NCBI RefSeq assembly: GCF_021206925.1
Contig: NZ_JAJPRF010000012.1
Location: forward strand, 52,800-116,799
Source: Rhodoflexus caldus
GTDB lineage: Bacteria > Bacteroidota > Bacteroidia > Cytophagales > Thermoflexibacteraceae
Direction: 5' to 3'
DNA length: 64,000 nt
Shown: one piece after another, positions 16,843 through 25,759 of the stretch
How positions within the stretch are numbered: position 1 is the stretch's first letter
Layout of the letters: every line of letters begins with the position of its first letter
Made by a program: the position numbers and the translations under genes
The notes under the pieces: model-generated
Seen by the model: only the letters and a program-made list of their open reading frames with translations
Told to the model about the DNA's origin: nothing
Database searches by the model: none

Positions 16843-19518
16843 TCAGATGCGAATGCCTATTACTGTGATATCATCGCGCTGCTCTGTACCGTTCATGTGC
16901 GCATCTAAGCTGGCTTCTATGAGACTTTTTTGCTGGTCTGCTGATTTGGTGGCGTGCAGTTCCAGCATGTCGCACAGGTTCTTAGTGCCGAACTTTTGCT
17001 TGTCGGGATTGTTTTGGTCGGCAAAACCATCGGTAAGCATGTAAATCATGTCGCCTTTGTTGAGCATCAACTCATAGCGATTGTAGTTAGAATCTTTGCG
17101 TTGAGGCCCTCCCAAAGAAGCGCGGTCGCCTTTGAGGGTATAGAGTTTATTTTCTTTGGCCACGAAGAAATATAGCGGACGACGCGCGCCGGCATACACA
17201 ACGCGCATTCTACCGTCTTCCTGCCGTTCCATCATAGTCAAGCAAATGTCCATACCGTCATCATTAACTTTTTCCTGCTGTTTCAGAATGCTGCGGATTT
17301 TGCGGTCCATCATTTCTATAATCATGGCAGGGTCGTGAATTTTGCGTGCACTGACAATCTCATTTAATAACTGATTGGCAATCAGGGTCATAAATCCGCC
17401 GGGAACCCCGTGTCCGGTACAGTCTATGGTTGCAAAAAATACTTTGTTACCGGAGTCAGACATGGCTGATACGGCTGAAACACCCTCTTCACCATCGCTT
17501 TTCAGCCTGTCTAACCAATAAAAGTCGCCTGATACGATATCTTTCGGACGATAAATAACAAAGTGCTCGCCAAAGACTTCCTTCATTTGTGCCTGCCCGG
17601 GCAGCATTGCTTCCTGAATGGTTTGTGCATAGCGAATGCTGTCGGTAATGTCCTTATTCTTGCGGCGAATAATTTCGTAGGCATTGGAGTTATCTAAGGC
17701 AATGGATATGTAAGATGCCAATGTACTCAATACTTTCAGGTCTATATCCGTGTAAGCATTGGCCTTCATGCTCTGCACCGTAATAACACCTATGGCCTTA
17801 TTTTCACGGATGAGCGGCAAATACAGCAAGGACTTTGGCATATCATCCGTTACCTGATAGTTGGGCGGATTGATATATTTGGCATAATCTACCGCTAAAT
17901 TATTGATAACCACCTCTTTTCTGTTTTTCAGACACCAAACGGAAAAGTTATTGACGTTGCTCATGGGTTCAAAATGGTATGACTGCTGCTTGCCATTGGC
18001 CATAAAGTCCATGAATTCTATTTTTTGTTCTGCTTCATTGAAGATGCCCACGCCAAATACTGAGGCATCCAATAAAGAAATCACGTTGCTGTTGATGGTT
18101 GAAATCAGTGTTTTAAAATCAAGCGTAGAGGTGATTTTCTGACCAATTGCGCTTAGGGTTTTAATATTGTTGTAAGCCTGTGTAATCTCATCGCGCTGCC
18201 GCTCTATTTCCTGCTTCTGCTGGTTAATCTTGCGCAAAGCCTGATAGCCGAAAATGATTGCCAACAGCAGAATAAACGCAATAAATGCAACTATATACAA
18301 AATCTGAATAGTGATTTGCTTCTGGCTTTCAACGGTAGTAATCTTGTCGTCTTTCTCAAGAATGGTAGATTTCAGTCGTTCTATCAGTTCCTGTGATTTT
18401 TGTTGGGCATTTTCATAAGCTACGTCGTTTTCTATCAATGCCAATTCCAGATTTTTCAGGTACTTTTTGAGGTTTTCGCGCTGCGTGGGGCTAATATCGG
18501 GCTGGTTGTTTAATTTTTCTGCAACGCGCTCCATTTCGCTGCGAATCTGGTTGCTTTTTTCGGAAAGTATTTGCTTGCGCAGTTCCAGCTCGTTGATGAT
18601 GCCGTAGAAATCGTTGCGGTAATCTATAACCGTAGAGTCAAGGCTTTCGCGCGTAGGAATTAAAGGCGTTGTGCGCAGCCCTTCCGATTTTACTACGATG
18701 AATACGTAGTTGCCTTCCGCATCAAAATCAAACTTGGCGATTTCATAGCCTTCCACATTGAAGCGGCTGACATCCACTTGCGACGATTTGATAACGAATT
18801 TGCCCTCGTTATCGGTAGTATAAGTTGTGCCATCCACCTGAAGTTTCAGGTTGGGGATGGGCAAGTAGCTTTCATCGTAGATAGTTACGCTGATAACACC
18901 TTTTTTACTGTCGCCAGCAGTTTCTTTGCCGCTTGGGGCAGGTTGTTGTTTGGGTGTGCGCAGGATAACAAAACCGGCATTCTGGAAAATAGTAATTTTA
19001 TCGGGTGCAATGCGGTTGTTGTTTACCGTAAATGAGATTTCTTTGGTAAGGGGGATATCGTTGGGCAGACGGGTAAAGAAAAATCCTTTGGCATCGGTAG
19101 CTACGGTCTCCGACTTGCCTCCGGCCTTGATAAGCACCTCCGTAGCACTTTGGGGCTCTCCCTCGGCAGAAAGTACCTGCCCCTGAAAAAAACCGGGAGC
19201 ATCCTGCATCTGTATCCTGAAATCGCGGGCATTGGCTAAATAGCGAACGTCTTTTATGCGCATATGGCGGCGTAATACGCGCACATCTTTTACCTGTTGG
19301 TCAATCGGTTTAGAGAGTGTGATGGAAAAATAGCCGTTATCGTCCGTATCGGTAAAGGCGCTGCTTTCTATGGATACCTTTGCACCTACCACAGGTTTAC
19401 CTTGCATGTCAAATACCTTGCCTGTAACGGTAAAATCTTGCTGTGCGAACAATACCCCCGTTACCAAAAGCCACAGGAACGCAAAAAGAATGCTTAACCG
19501 AAAGCGATGTTGCTGCAT
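16843..19518 (-). CDS. Membrane-anchored GAF / SpoIIE-type serine phosphatase
   Basis: Start taken at ATG 19518 (another at 19539 is possible; the longer frame to 19707 overlaps the nuoL-like gene and looks non-coding). The ~891-residue product has a signal peptide/first TM (SILFAFLWLLVTGVLFAQ), several periplasmic carboxypeptidase-regulatory-like beta domains (VTGKVFDMQGKPVVGAKVSI and similar, ~25-280), a coiled coil, a TM at ~404-425, a GAF domain (~470-620) and a C-terminal PP2C-like SpoIIE phosphatase domain (GDFYWLD, FFATIDCTGHGVPGGFMT, MLTDGFADQ). Such proteins dephosphorylate anti-sigma-factor antagonists. No partner kinase or antagonist is adjacent. Operon with the S66 peptidase. Confidence 0.88.
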   Translation of the reverse strand: MQQHRFRLSILFAFLWLLVTGVLFAQQDFTVTGKVFDMQGKPVVGAKVSIESSAFTDTDDNGYFSITLSKPIDQQVKDVRVLRRHMRIKDVRYLANARDFRIQMQDAPGFFQGQVLSAEGEPQSATEVLIKAGGKSETVATDAKGFFFTRLPNDIPLTKEISFTVNNNRIAPDKITIFQNAGFVILRTPKQQPAPSGKETAGDSKKGVISVTIYDESYLPIPNLKLQVDGTTYTTDNEGKFVIKSSQVDVSRFNVEGYEIAKFDFDAEGNYVFIVVKSEGLRTTPLIPTRESLDSTVIDYRNDFYGIINELELRKQILSEKSNQIRSEMERVAEKLNNQPDISPTQRENLKKYLKNLELALIENDVAYENAQQKSQELIERLKSTILEKDDKITTVESQKQITIQILYIVAFIAFILLLAIIFGYQALRKINQQKQEIERQRDEITQAYNNIKTLSAIGQKITSTLDFKTLISTINSNVISLLDASVFGVGIFNEAEQKIEFMDFMANGKQQSYHFEPMSNVNNFSVWCLKNRKEVVINNLAVDYAKYINPPNYQVTDDMPKSLLYLPLIRENKAIGVITVQSMKANAYTDIDLKVLSTLASYISIALDNSNAYEIIRRKNKDITDSIRYAQTIQEAMLPGQAQMKEVFGEHFVIYRPKDIVSGDFYWLDRLKSDGEEGVSAVSAMSDSGNKVFFATIDCTGHGVPGGFMTLIANQLLNEIVSARKIHDPAMIIEMMDRKIRSILKQQEKVNDDGMDICLTMMERQEDGRMRVVYAGARRPLYFFVAKENKLYTLKGDRASLGGPQRKDSNYNRYELMLNKGDMIYMLTDGFADQNNPDKQKFGTKNLCDMLELHATKSADQQKSLIEASLDAHMNGTEQRDDITVIGIRI

Positions 19519-19609
19519 ATAGAGAATGTATGAAGCCATATAAAAGTGCGATTGTAAAGTTAGCGTTATGCGGCATAAAATCAAAAGTTTTCCTGCACAG
19601 GGGCGGATT

Positions 19610-22348
19610 TCAGTTGATTTCGCCGGCGGCAATGGCGTTGCCCGCGCGCAAAAGCGAATCGGTTTGCTGCAAGAGGTTGCGCGTTTCGGCGATGTATTTG
19701 CGCACATTGCCTAATGCTTCGGCATCAAACTGTTCGCGGATGACGGCGGTGCGCATCAGCAGGCGGATGTCGCGCCCGCGATAGAGTCGCTGCTGCACCT
19801 CGCCCAACTCGCGGTACCACTGCCGATAGCTTCGGTTGAAATTTGCCAATGCCTGACTGTTGCGCTTAAACTCGGCACGGCGCAGGCGGCTGTCGGAAAT
19901 TTGCGCCGTTTCGTTGTTCATTTGCTCAAAATAGTAGTCGCGTGAGTTTGCCATGGTGCGAAACGAAGTCCGCATTTGCTCGTAGCGCATTAAAATTTCT
20001 TCCCATTCGCGCTCCCAAGCCTCTACTTTTTGTTCCAGCGGGCTTTTGAAACTTTCAGGACTGTTGGCGGGCGCATTGTTCACGGGCGTATCATCTGCCG
20101 CTGAAGGCTCATCGTCTGCATTGGTGGCAGGCGGCAGCGTTTGCAGGGTACTGTCGGTTTCTTGCGCCAAGTTGCCGACTTGTGCCAATAAAAGGGCGCG
20201 GTTTTCCGTAAAATCTTTCACTGCCGAAGCAAGGTCGGGTGGCGGGGCAACTTCTGCCCGCTGCGGTACGGTTGCCTCCTCCCCCTCGCGATTGACAGGC
20301 TCGCAAGAGGTGAGCAACACAGCCAGCAGCAAGAGCAAAAACAGCAGTGCCATGAGGTAATAGCTCTGCACTTTGCCGCTTTGTAAGGTTCGGATGCGTT
20401 TGCCCATGCTGCCGATTGTTTGATAAATGCCGCGAATGATACCGTCCACTGCCACGCGGTCAAGCCATGCCTGCACATGCCCGACCACAACCGCCGTTTT
20501 TGCCAGCAGGTCTATCGGGCGGTCTAACAGCGTTTGCTCCCAAGCTGCCACGCGCCGACTTGCCGCCACCAATACGGGCAAGCTGCGATGCTCCAACCAC
20601 TTGCCGATGGCGCTGAAAGTCAGGTACTTGCTGCCTTCCGTCCACACTTTTGGCGGTTGATTGTTTGCCGTTTGGTGTTTCCAAGCCAAAAATCGGGCAA
20701 AGGCTGTTTCCGTATGTTGCCAGAGTCGGTAGTAAATCGTATCCAAATATAAAAAATTGTATGCCGTGCGCCATGCGGGCAATTCTGCCAAATCAGCCTC
20801 TTGTTGCAGGGCATTGATGCGGCAACAGTAAATCCGCCACGCAAAAGCCGCGCCGCCTGCCAGCAATGCAAGGGAAACAATAAGCAACCACAGCGGCGCA
20901 GATGCTTGCGGTAGGGCTATGCGGAAGGTCAGCAAACTTTCAAGCCAATGCAGCGGCGAAAGTGAGAAAGCAATAAACGGAATGAAAACGGCAAGCGCCA
21001 CGATTGCCGCATATTCGCCTGTTGAAGTTTTAACGGCTTGATAATCAACCGAATTTCGCTTGCGGGAATAGAAAACCAGAAACCACATGCGGGCGGTGTA
21101 AAATGCTGTTCCCAGCGAAGCGATGAGCAACATGAGGAAGCAAATCAAGCGGGATAAACCTGCATATTGCCCCAAACCTGAAAGGTCTTGAAGACCTGTC
21201 AGGTTTGTATGTAAAACCGTTTCTTTGGACAAAAAACCCGCCGTGAGCGGTACGCCTGCCAGCCCTGCACCTGCCAAAGTGAAGAGGATAAACAGCGGTT
21301 TGAGCTGCATCATGCCGCCCATTTGGCGGATGTCTTGCGTGTGTGCCGTGTGGATGATGACACCCGCGCAAAGGAACAACGCCGCCTTGTAAAAGCCGTG
21401 CGTGAGCAGGTGAAGAAATGCCGCATTGGGGTTACCCGCGCCGACTGCCGCCAGCATCAGCCCCAACTGCGAAATGGTGGAATAGGCTAAAATGCGTTTC
21501 AGGTCGTACTGTGTGGCGGCTGCCGCTGCTCCCAGCAAGGCGGTAAAGCTGCCAATCCACAAGGCAAGCATCTGAATATCAGCACCCAAAACGGGAAAAA
21601 CGCGCATGAGCAGGAATACACCCGCAACTACCATCGTGGCGGCGTGCATCAGCGCGGAAACAGGTGTCGGGCCTTGCATGGCATCGGGCAGCCACACCGA
21701 AAAAGGGAATTGTGCCGACTTGCCCATTGCCGCCAGCAGCAAACCGCCGCCAATCAGTGCATGCCAAACGGTGGCTTGGGAAGGGCTGTTGAGCATCGTC
21801 AGGTCAAACAAGCCGTAGGCAGCCCACATGCCGCCCAATGCTGCCAGAAAGCCCAAATCTGCCAAGCGGTTGATGAGGAAGGCTTTGTTGGCAGCCATGC
21901 CTGCGGGGGCTTTTTCGCGCCAAAAGCCAATCAGTGCCCAACTGCAAAACCCGACGATTTCCCAGAAAAAGAACAGCGACAGCAAATCGGCACTGATAAT
22001 GAGCATGTTCATGGCAAAGGTAAACAGCCCCAGCAGCGCGAAGTAGTCGCGTTGGCGGGGTTCGTGCCGCATGTAGCCCCACGAATAGACCTGCACGGCA
22101 AGCGATACGAAGTTTACCATCAGAAGCATGGTAACGGCTTTGGCATCGGCTGCCCAGTGGAAAGCGATTTGCCAAGCCCATTGCCAACGGACGGCATCGG
22201 AAAAGTCCTGCACGGCATAGGTGTAAGCAAAACCGCCCAAAGCGGCAAGCGTAGCCCATGCCGGAACGGTTTTGCCCCTGTTGAGAGGCAGCAGCCAAGT
22301 TATCAGTGCCCCTGCCAACGGTAAAATTGCCCACAATAGCGTTTGCAT
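19610..22348 (-). CDS. nuoL: NuoL-like NADH dehydrogenase subunit fused to a coiled-coil tail
   Basis: Residues 1-~680 match the proton-pumping antiporter-like subunit L of complex I: ~16 TM helices, LLSLFFFWEIVGFCSW with the conserved Glu, PFSVWLPDAMQGPTPVSAL, KRILAYSTISQLG, HLLTHGFYKAALFLCAG, GVPLTAGFLSKE, and the long lateral region plus final TM. Instead of ending there, the frame continues after the last TM through a lipobox-like LLTSC (Cys682) into ~230 hydrophilic residues: an acidic Pro/Ala linker and a long coiled coil (~745-900, EQKVEAWEREWEEILMRYEQ). No other nuo genes are adjacent. A palindromic repeat (21174-21206) is translated in frame within it, encoding LTGLQDLSGL. The tail could be a separate lipoprotein joined by loss of a stop. 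Confidence 0.85.
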   Translation of the reverse strand: MQTLLWAILPLAGALITWLLPLNRGKTVPAWATLAALGGFAYTYAVQDFSDAVRWQWAWQIAFHWAADAKAVTMLLMVNFVSLAVQVYSWGYMRHEPRQRDYFALLGLFTFAMNMLIISADLLSLFFFWEIVGFCSWALIGFWREKAPAGMAANKAFLINRLADLGFLAALGGMWAAYGLFDLTMLNSPSQATVWHALIGGGLLLAAMGKSAQFPFSVWLPDAMQGPTPVSALMHAATMVVAGVFLLMRVFPVLGADIQMLALWIGSFTALLGAAAAATQYDLKRILAYSTISQLGLMLAAVGAGNPNAAFLHLLTHGFYKAALFLCAGVIIHTAHTQDIRQMGGMMQLKPLFILFTLAGAGLAGVPLTAGFLSKETVLHTNLTGLQDLSGLGQYAGLSRLICFLMLLIASLGTAFYTARMWFLVFYSRKRNSVDYQAVKTSTGEYAAIVALAVFIPFIAFSLSPLHWLESLLTFRIALPQASAPLWLLIVSLALLAGGAAFAWRIYCCRINALQQEADLAELPAWRTAYNFLYLDTIYYRLWQHTETAFARFLAWKHQTANNQPPKVWTEGSKYLTFSAIGKWLEHRSLPVLVAASRRVAAWEQTLLDRPIDLLAKTAVVVGHVQAWLDRVAVDGIIRGIYQTIGSMGKRIRTLQSGKVQSYYLMALLFLLLLLAVLLTSCEPVNREGEEATVPQRAEVAPPPDLASAVKDFTENRALLLAQVGNLAQETDSTLQTLPPATNADDEPSAADDTPVNNAPANSPESFKSPLEQKVEAWEREWEEILMRYEQMRTSFRTMANSRDYYFEQMNNETAQISDSRLRRAEFKRNSQALANFNRSYRQWYRELGEVQQRLYRGRDIRLLMRTAVIREQFDAEALGNVRKYIAETRNLLQQTDSLLRAGNAIAAGEIN
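21174..21206. repeat. Palindromic repeat inside the nuoL-like gene
   Basis: Arms 21174-21189 and 21191-21206 are inverse complements with one mismatch. The core (AGACCTGTCAGGTT) is shared with 7540-7572 and partly with the terminator at 24541. It lies within coding sequence and is translated in frame just after GFLSKETVL. Confidence 0.75.
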
Positions 22349-22391
22349 AAGGCAAAGTAAGGGGATTTAGAATGAAAATTACTAAATACCG

Positions 22392-22399
22392 TACCTTTG
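22392..22399 (+). promoter_or_regulatory. Minus-7 box upstream of prolyl oligopeptidase gene
   Basis: TACCTTTG fits TAnnTTTG, 20 bp before the ATG at 22420. Confidence 0.5.
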
Positions 22400-22419
22400 A
22401 AACTACACACATCTTGTAA

Positions 22420-24522
22420 ATGCATATGAAAACAAAGTTTCCGGTGGCTTTACTTTGCGCCTCAGCCATGATAACCATGCTACACGCACAAGCCCCACAG
22501 AAAAAGTTTACACCGCCTGCCACGCAGGCGCAACCCGTTACGCACAACGTACACGGTACGCTGCTGACCGACCCTTACGAATGGTTGGAAGATAAAACCA
22601 AGCCCGAAGTAGTGAGTTGGACGCGCAGCCAACACGATGCAACGCTGGAATATTTGGACAAGCATTGCCCGCCGATTGCAGGATTGAAAGAGGAAATCGC
22701 TGCCTACATCAACCGCGACATTGAAAGTGCACCCGCATTGGTTGCCGACCGCCAATTTCTGACCATCAAAAAGCAAGGCGAAAAGCAAAGCAAGTTTTAC
22801 ACACGCATCAATGGTAAAAATATTTTACTTTTTGACCCTGAAAAAATTGACCCATCGGGCAAATCTTCCATTACGGGCATTGCTTATACCGAAAATGCCG
22901 CCGTTGCAGGGATTGGCTTGCAAAGCAAGGGCGCGGAAATCAGCACCTATTACATCATTGACACCAAAACGGGCAAGCAACTCTACAAACCGATTGAAGG
23001 GCTGCGCGGATTCAGCTTTACCAAAGACGGTAAGCACGCCTACATCACCGTAGGAACAAAGGAAATGCTGGAAAAGCAAATTCCGCTGAAAACCTACCTG
23101 CACCGCCTTGGCGCAGACCGCAGCACCGATAAGTTCCTGATTGCACCTGCCGATGCCAAAAATTTTGCCAGCGTTTACGACACGCGCTACTCTGACCAAA
23201 CCTTCATTTCCGAAGGCGATTTTTATGCTACGCACTCACTCAAAATGCGCAAGGCAGGAACGGAAGACGCTGCCGTAGAGATTTACAGCAGCCGCAAGTA
23301 TCAGGCAAGACCCGACGCAATTGGCGATAAAATTTACTTTTACACCAACCACGAAGCACCTAACTACAAAATCATGGTGGCAGACAAAGCCAACCCGAAA
23401 TTTGAGCAATGGAAACCACTCATTCCTGAGCGCAAAGACGTGGTTATCAGCGGCTTTGAAGTACTGGATGACAAAATAGCTATTCTTGAAAAGAAGGATG
23501 TGATTACCTCTGCGATGCTGTACGATATGCAGGGCAATTTCATCCGCAAAATTGAAACACCTGAATTTGGTAACGTTTCTTCGCTCTACATGCACCGCGA
23601 AAGCGGCACGGTGTTTATGACACTCAGCACCTTCACCAGTACGACCAAAATTTTCAAAAGCAATGTGAAAGACCTGCAAAAGTGGGAACTGTTCTATCAG
23701 GCAAAAGTACCCGTGAATACTGAACAGATTGAAGGCAAAATCGTTTTCTATCCTTCCAAAGACGGCACCAAAGTTCCCCTGTTCGTTATCCACAAGAAAG
23801 GCATTGAGCTGAACGGACAAAATCCGACGCTGCTCTACGGCTACGGCGGCTTCCAAATCGGTATTTCGCCAAGTTTTGTAGGTTTGAATGCTTCCTTTAT
23901 CAATCGCGGCGGGGTTTATGCCATTGCAGGTATTCGCGGCGGCGATGAGTACGGCGAACAGTGGCATTTGGACGGCATGTTAAACAAAAAGCAAAACTGT
24001 TTTGATGATTTTATTGCCGCAGCTGAATACCTGATTGCCGAAAAATACACGCAGCGCGAAAAATTAGCGGTTTATGGCGGCAGCAACGGCGGTTTGCTCA
24101 TCGGTGCCATGCTCACGCAGCGTCCCGATTTGTTCAAAGCGGCGGTTTGTGCCGTTCCACTGCTGGACATGGTGCGTTTCCACAAGTTCCTGATTGCCCG
24201 CTATTGGATTCCCGAATACGGCGACCCCGACAAAGCAGACGATTTTTACAACATCCTGAAATATTCGCCTTACCACAACATCCGCACGGGGGTAAATATG
24301 CCCACAACGATGGTTACGGCAGGCGAAAACGACACCCGCGTTGACCCGCTGCACGCCAAAAAGTTTGTGGCAGCCGTGCAGAACAACGTCGGGCAAATCA
24401 GCCCCTTCATGCTCTACATGGACTACGACAGCGGACACGGCAGTGGCAAAAGCACCGAACAAGCCATCGCCCAGCAAGACCATTTCTGGCGGTTTATTAT
24501 GAATGAGTTGGGGATGAAATAG
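22420..24522 (+). CDS. Exported prolyl oligopeptidase (S9A)
   Basis: A 700-residue serine peptidase cleaving short peptides after proline, predicted periplasmic because of the N-terminal signal peptide (FPVALLCASAMITMLHAQA). ATG at 22420 or 22426 gives nearly the same protein. An N-terminal DPYEWLED motif is typical of the family, followed by the beta-propeller (~80-410) and the alpha/beta-hydrolase domain. There the catalytic Ser is in YGGSNGGLLIGA (about residue 553), the Asp in GENDTRVDPLH (~638) and the His in SGHGSGK (~673). GGFQIGISPSF and RGGDEYGEQWH are conserved oxyanion/active-site regions. Monocistronic, ending at a strong terminator. Confidence 0.96.
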   Translation: MHMKTKFPVALLCASAMITMLHAQAPQKKFTPPATQAQPVTHNVHGTLLTDPYEWLEDKTKPEVVSWTRSQHDATLEYLDKHCPPIAGLKEEIAAYINRDIESAPALVADRQFLTIKKQGEKQSKFYTRINGKNILLFDPEKIDPSGKSSITGIAYTENAAVAGIGLQSKGAEISTYYIIDTKTGKQLYKPIEGLRGFSFTKDGKHAYITVGTKEMLEKQIPLKTYLHRLGADRSTDKFLIAPADAKNFASVYDTRYSDQTFISEGDFYATHSLKMRKAGTEDAAVEIYSSRKYQARPDAIGDKIYFYTNHEAPNYKIMVADKANPKFEQWKPLIPERKDVVISGFEVLDDKIAILEKKDVITSAMLYDMQGNFIRKIETPEFGNVSSLYMHRESGTVFMTLSTFTSTTKIFKSNVKDLQKWELFYQAKVPVNTEQIEGKIVFYPSKDGTKVPLFVIHKKGIELNGQNPTLLYGYGGFQIGISPSFVGLNASFINRGGVYAIAGIRGGDEYGEQWHLDGMLNKKQNCFDDFIAAAEYLIAEKYTQREKLAVYGGSNGGLLIGAMLTQRPDLFKAAVCAVPLLDMVRFHKFLIARYWIPEYGDPDKADDFYNILKYSPYHNIRTGVNMPTTMVTAGENDTRVDPLHAKKFVAAVQNNVGQISPFMLYMDYDSGHGSGKSTEQAIAQQDHFWRFIMNELGMK

Positions 24523-24540
24523 CACACCCGAACCATAACA

Positions 24541-24577
24541 AAAAATCCTGACAGGTTGAAGGCTGTCAGGATTTTTT
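24541..24577. terminator. Bidirectional Rho-independent terminator
   Basis: AAAAATCCTGACAG / CTGTCAGGATTTTT forms a perfect 14-bp stem with an 8-nt loop, T run on one side and A run on the other, between the convergent oligopeptidase and efflux-adaptor genes. The CCTGACAGG core resembles the dispersed palindromes at 7540 and 21174. Confidence 0.92.
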
Positions 24578-24593
24578 GTTGCAACCCATGCAC

Positions 24594-25679
24594 TTATTCT
24601 ACCTCCGTAGGCTTCACAGCCCCTCCCGGTTTGATTTGCAGCAAACCGGTTGTGATAACGGTATCACCCACGGAAAGGCCTTCCAATATCTGTATTTTGG
24701 ATTCGGTGCGGATGCCTGTTTTAACCATTGTCGGGGTGGCTTTGCCGTCTTTTACAAGGAAAACTTTTTTAGCATCCATTTCAGGAATGATGGCTTGTGT
24801 GGGCACCAAAAGCGCATTTTCTATCCTGTTCAACACAATTTTGACCGAAGCAAAAGCACCGGGCAGAATTTCGCGGTCACGGTTATCGCAAACGGCGCGG
24901 ATTTGAATGGTGCGGGTGGCAGCCTCTACTTTTGGCTCAATGGCATACACCGTGCCTGTGTATTCCTTGGTGCCACCTGCAACAGTAAAAATAATTTTCA
25001 TGCCTTTTTTAACAACCCCCATGTATTTCTCGGGGATGGCGAAGTCCACCTTCACACTGCTGAGGTCTATCAGGTTGGCTATGCGTACCGTAGGCGTAAC
25101 ATAAGTTCCTTCGCTGACATAGCGTAAACCGATTTGTCCGCTGAAAGGCGCAAGCAAACGTGTTTTGGCAATTTGCGATTTAATGGCTTCAATGGTTGCG
25201 TTTTGTGCATCCAATTGTGCGGTCAGCGACTCAAACTCTTCTTGGCTGATACCTTGTCGCTGTAATAATTTTTCATCGCGTGCTTTTTTCTTCTCGAGCA
25301 AGTCTTTTTGAATCATCGCGCGTTTCAACTCGGCTTGCAGTTCGTCATCGTTCAGTTGCAAAAGCAATTGCCCTTTGCTGACCATGCTGCCTTCCTGAAA
25401 CTGTACGTTCGTGATTTTACCCGATGTTTCGCACTTCAAATCCACTTCTTCATTGGCAATGATAGAGCCAACCGAACTGATTTTTTCTTCCAGTACTTCG
25501 CCCTTGACTACATATGCTTTAATGACTTGCGGAGGGGCTTCTTTATTGCCTGCGGGGCTGCCCGCTGCAATATTTTCTTTCTTTTCGTCAGAACCAAACC
25601 ACTCTAAACGCCAAGCAATGCCTACGGCGATAGCAGCAAGAAAAAGAACAAAAACAATCGTACGTACAGAAATTTTCAT
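24594..25679 (-). CDS. RND efflux periplasmic adaptor (HlyD/MFP family)
   Basis: A 361-residue membrane-fusion protein that would link an inner-membrane RND pump to an outer-membrane channel. A single N-terminal membrane anchor (TIVFVLFLAAIAVGIAW) is followed by a lipoyl/barrel-sandwich half motif (GSIIANEEVDLKCETSGKI), a coiled-coil hairpin (~100-165, KDLLEKKKARDEKLLQRQ), the second lipoyl half (LLAPFSGQIGLRYVSEGTYV) and beta-barrel and membrane-proximal domains. The pump and outer-membrane factor are not encoded beside it: the upstream neighbour is meaB in the same direction, 80 bp away. The substrate cannot be predicted. Confidence 0.93.
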   Translation of the reverse strand: MKISVRTIVFVLFLAAIAVGIAWRLEWFGSDEKKENIAAGSPAGNKEAPPQVIKAYVVKGEVLEEKISSVGSIIANEEVDLKCETSGKITNVQFQEGSMVSKGQLLLQLNDDELQAELKRAMIQKDLLEKKKARDEKLLQRQGISQEEFESLTAQLDAQNATIEAIKSQIAKTRLLAPFSGQIGLRYVSEGTYVTPTVRIANLIDLSSVKVDFAIPEKYMGVVKKGMKIIFTVAGGTKEYTGTVYAIEPKVEAATRTIQIRAVCDNRDREILPGAFASVKIVLNRIENALLVPTQAIIPEMDAKKVFLVKDGKATPTMVKTGIRTESKIQILEGLSVGDTVITTGLLQIKPGGAVKPTEVE

Positions 25680-25759
25680 AAAGGAATCAACATCGGTAAA
25701 AAGAACGGACTAAAAAGAGCGTAAAAGGTTGATGTTCACAAAAAGCAAGATGCACAAAT

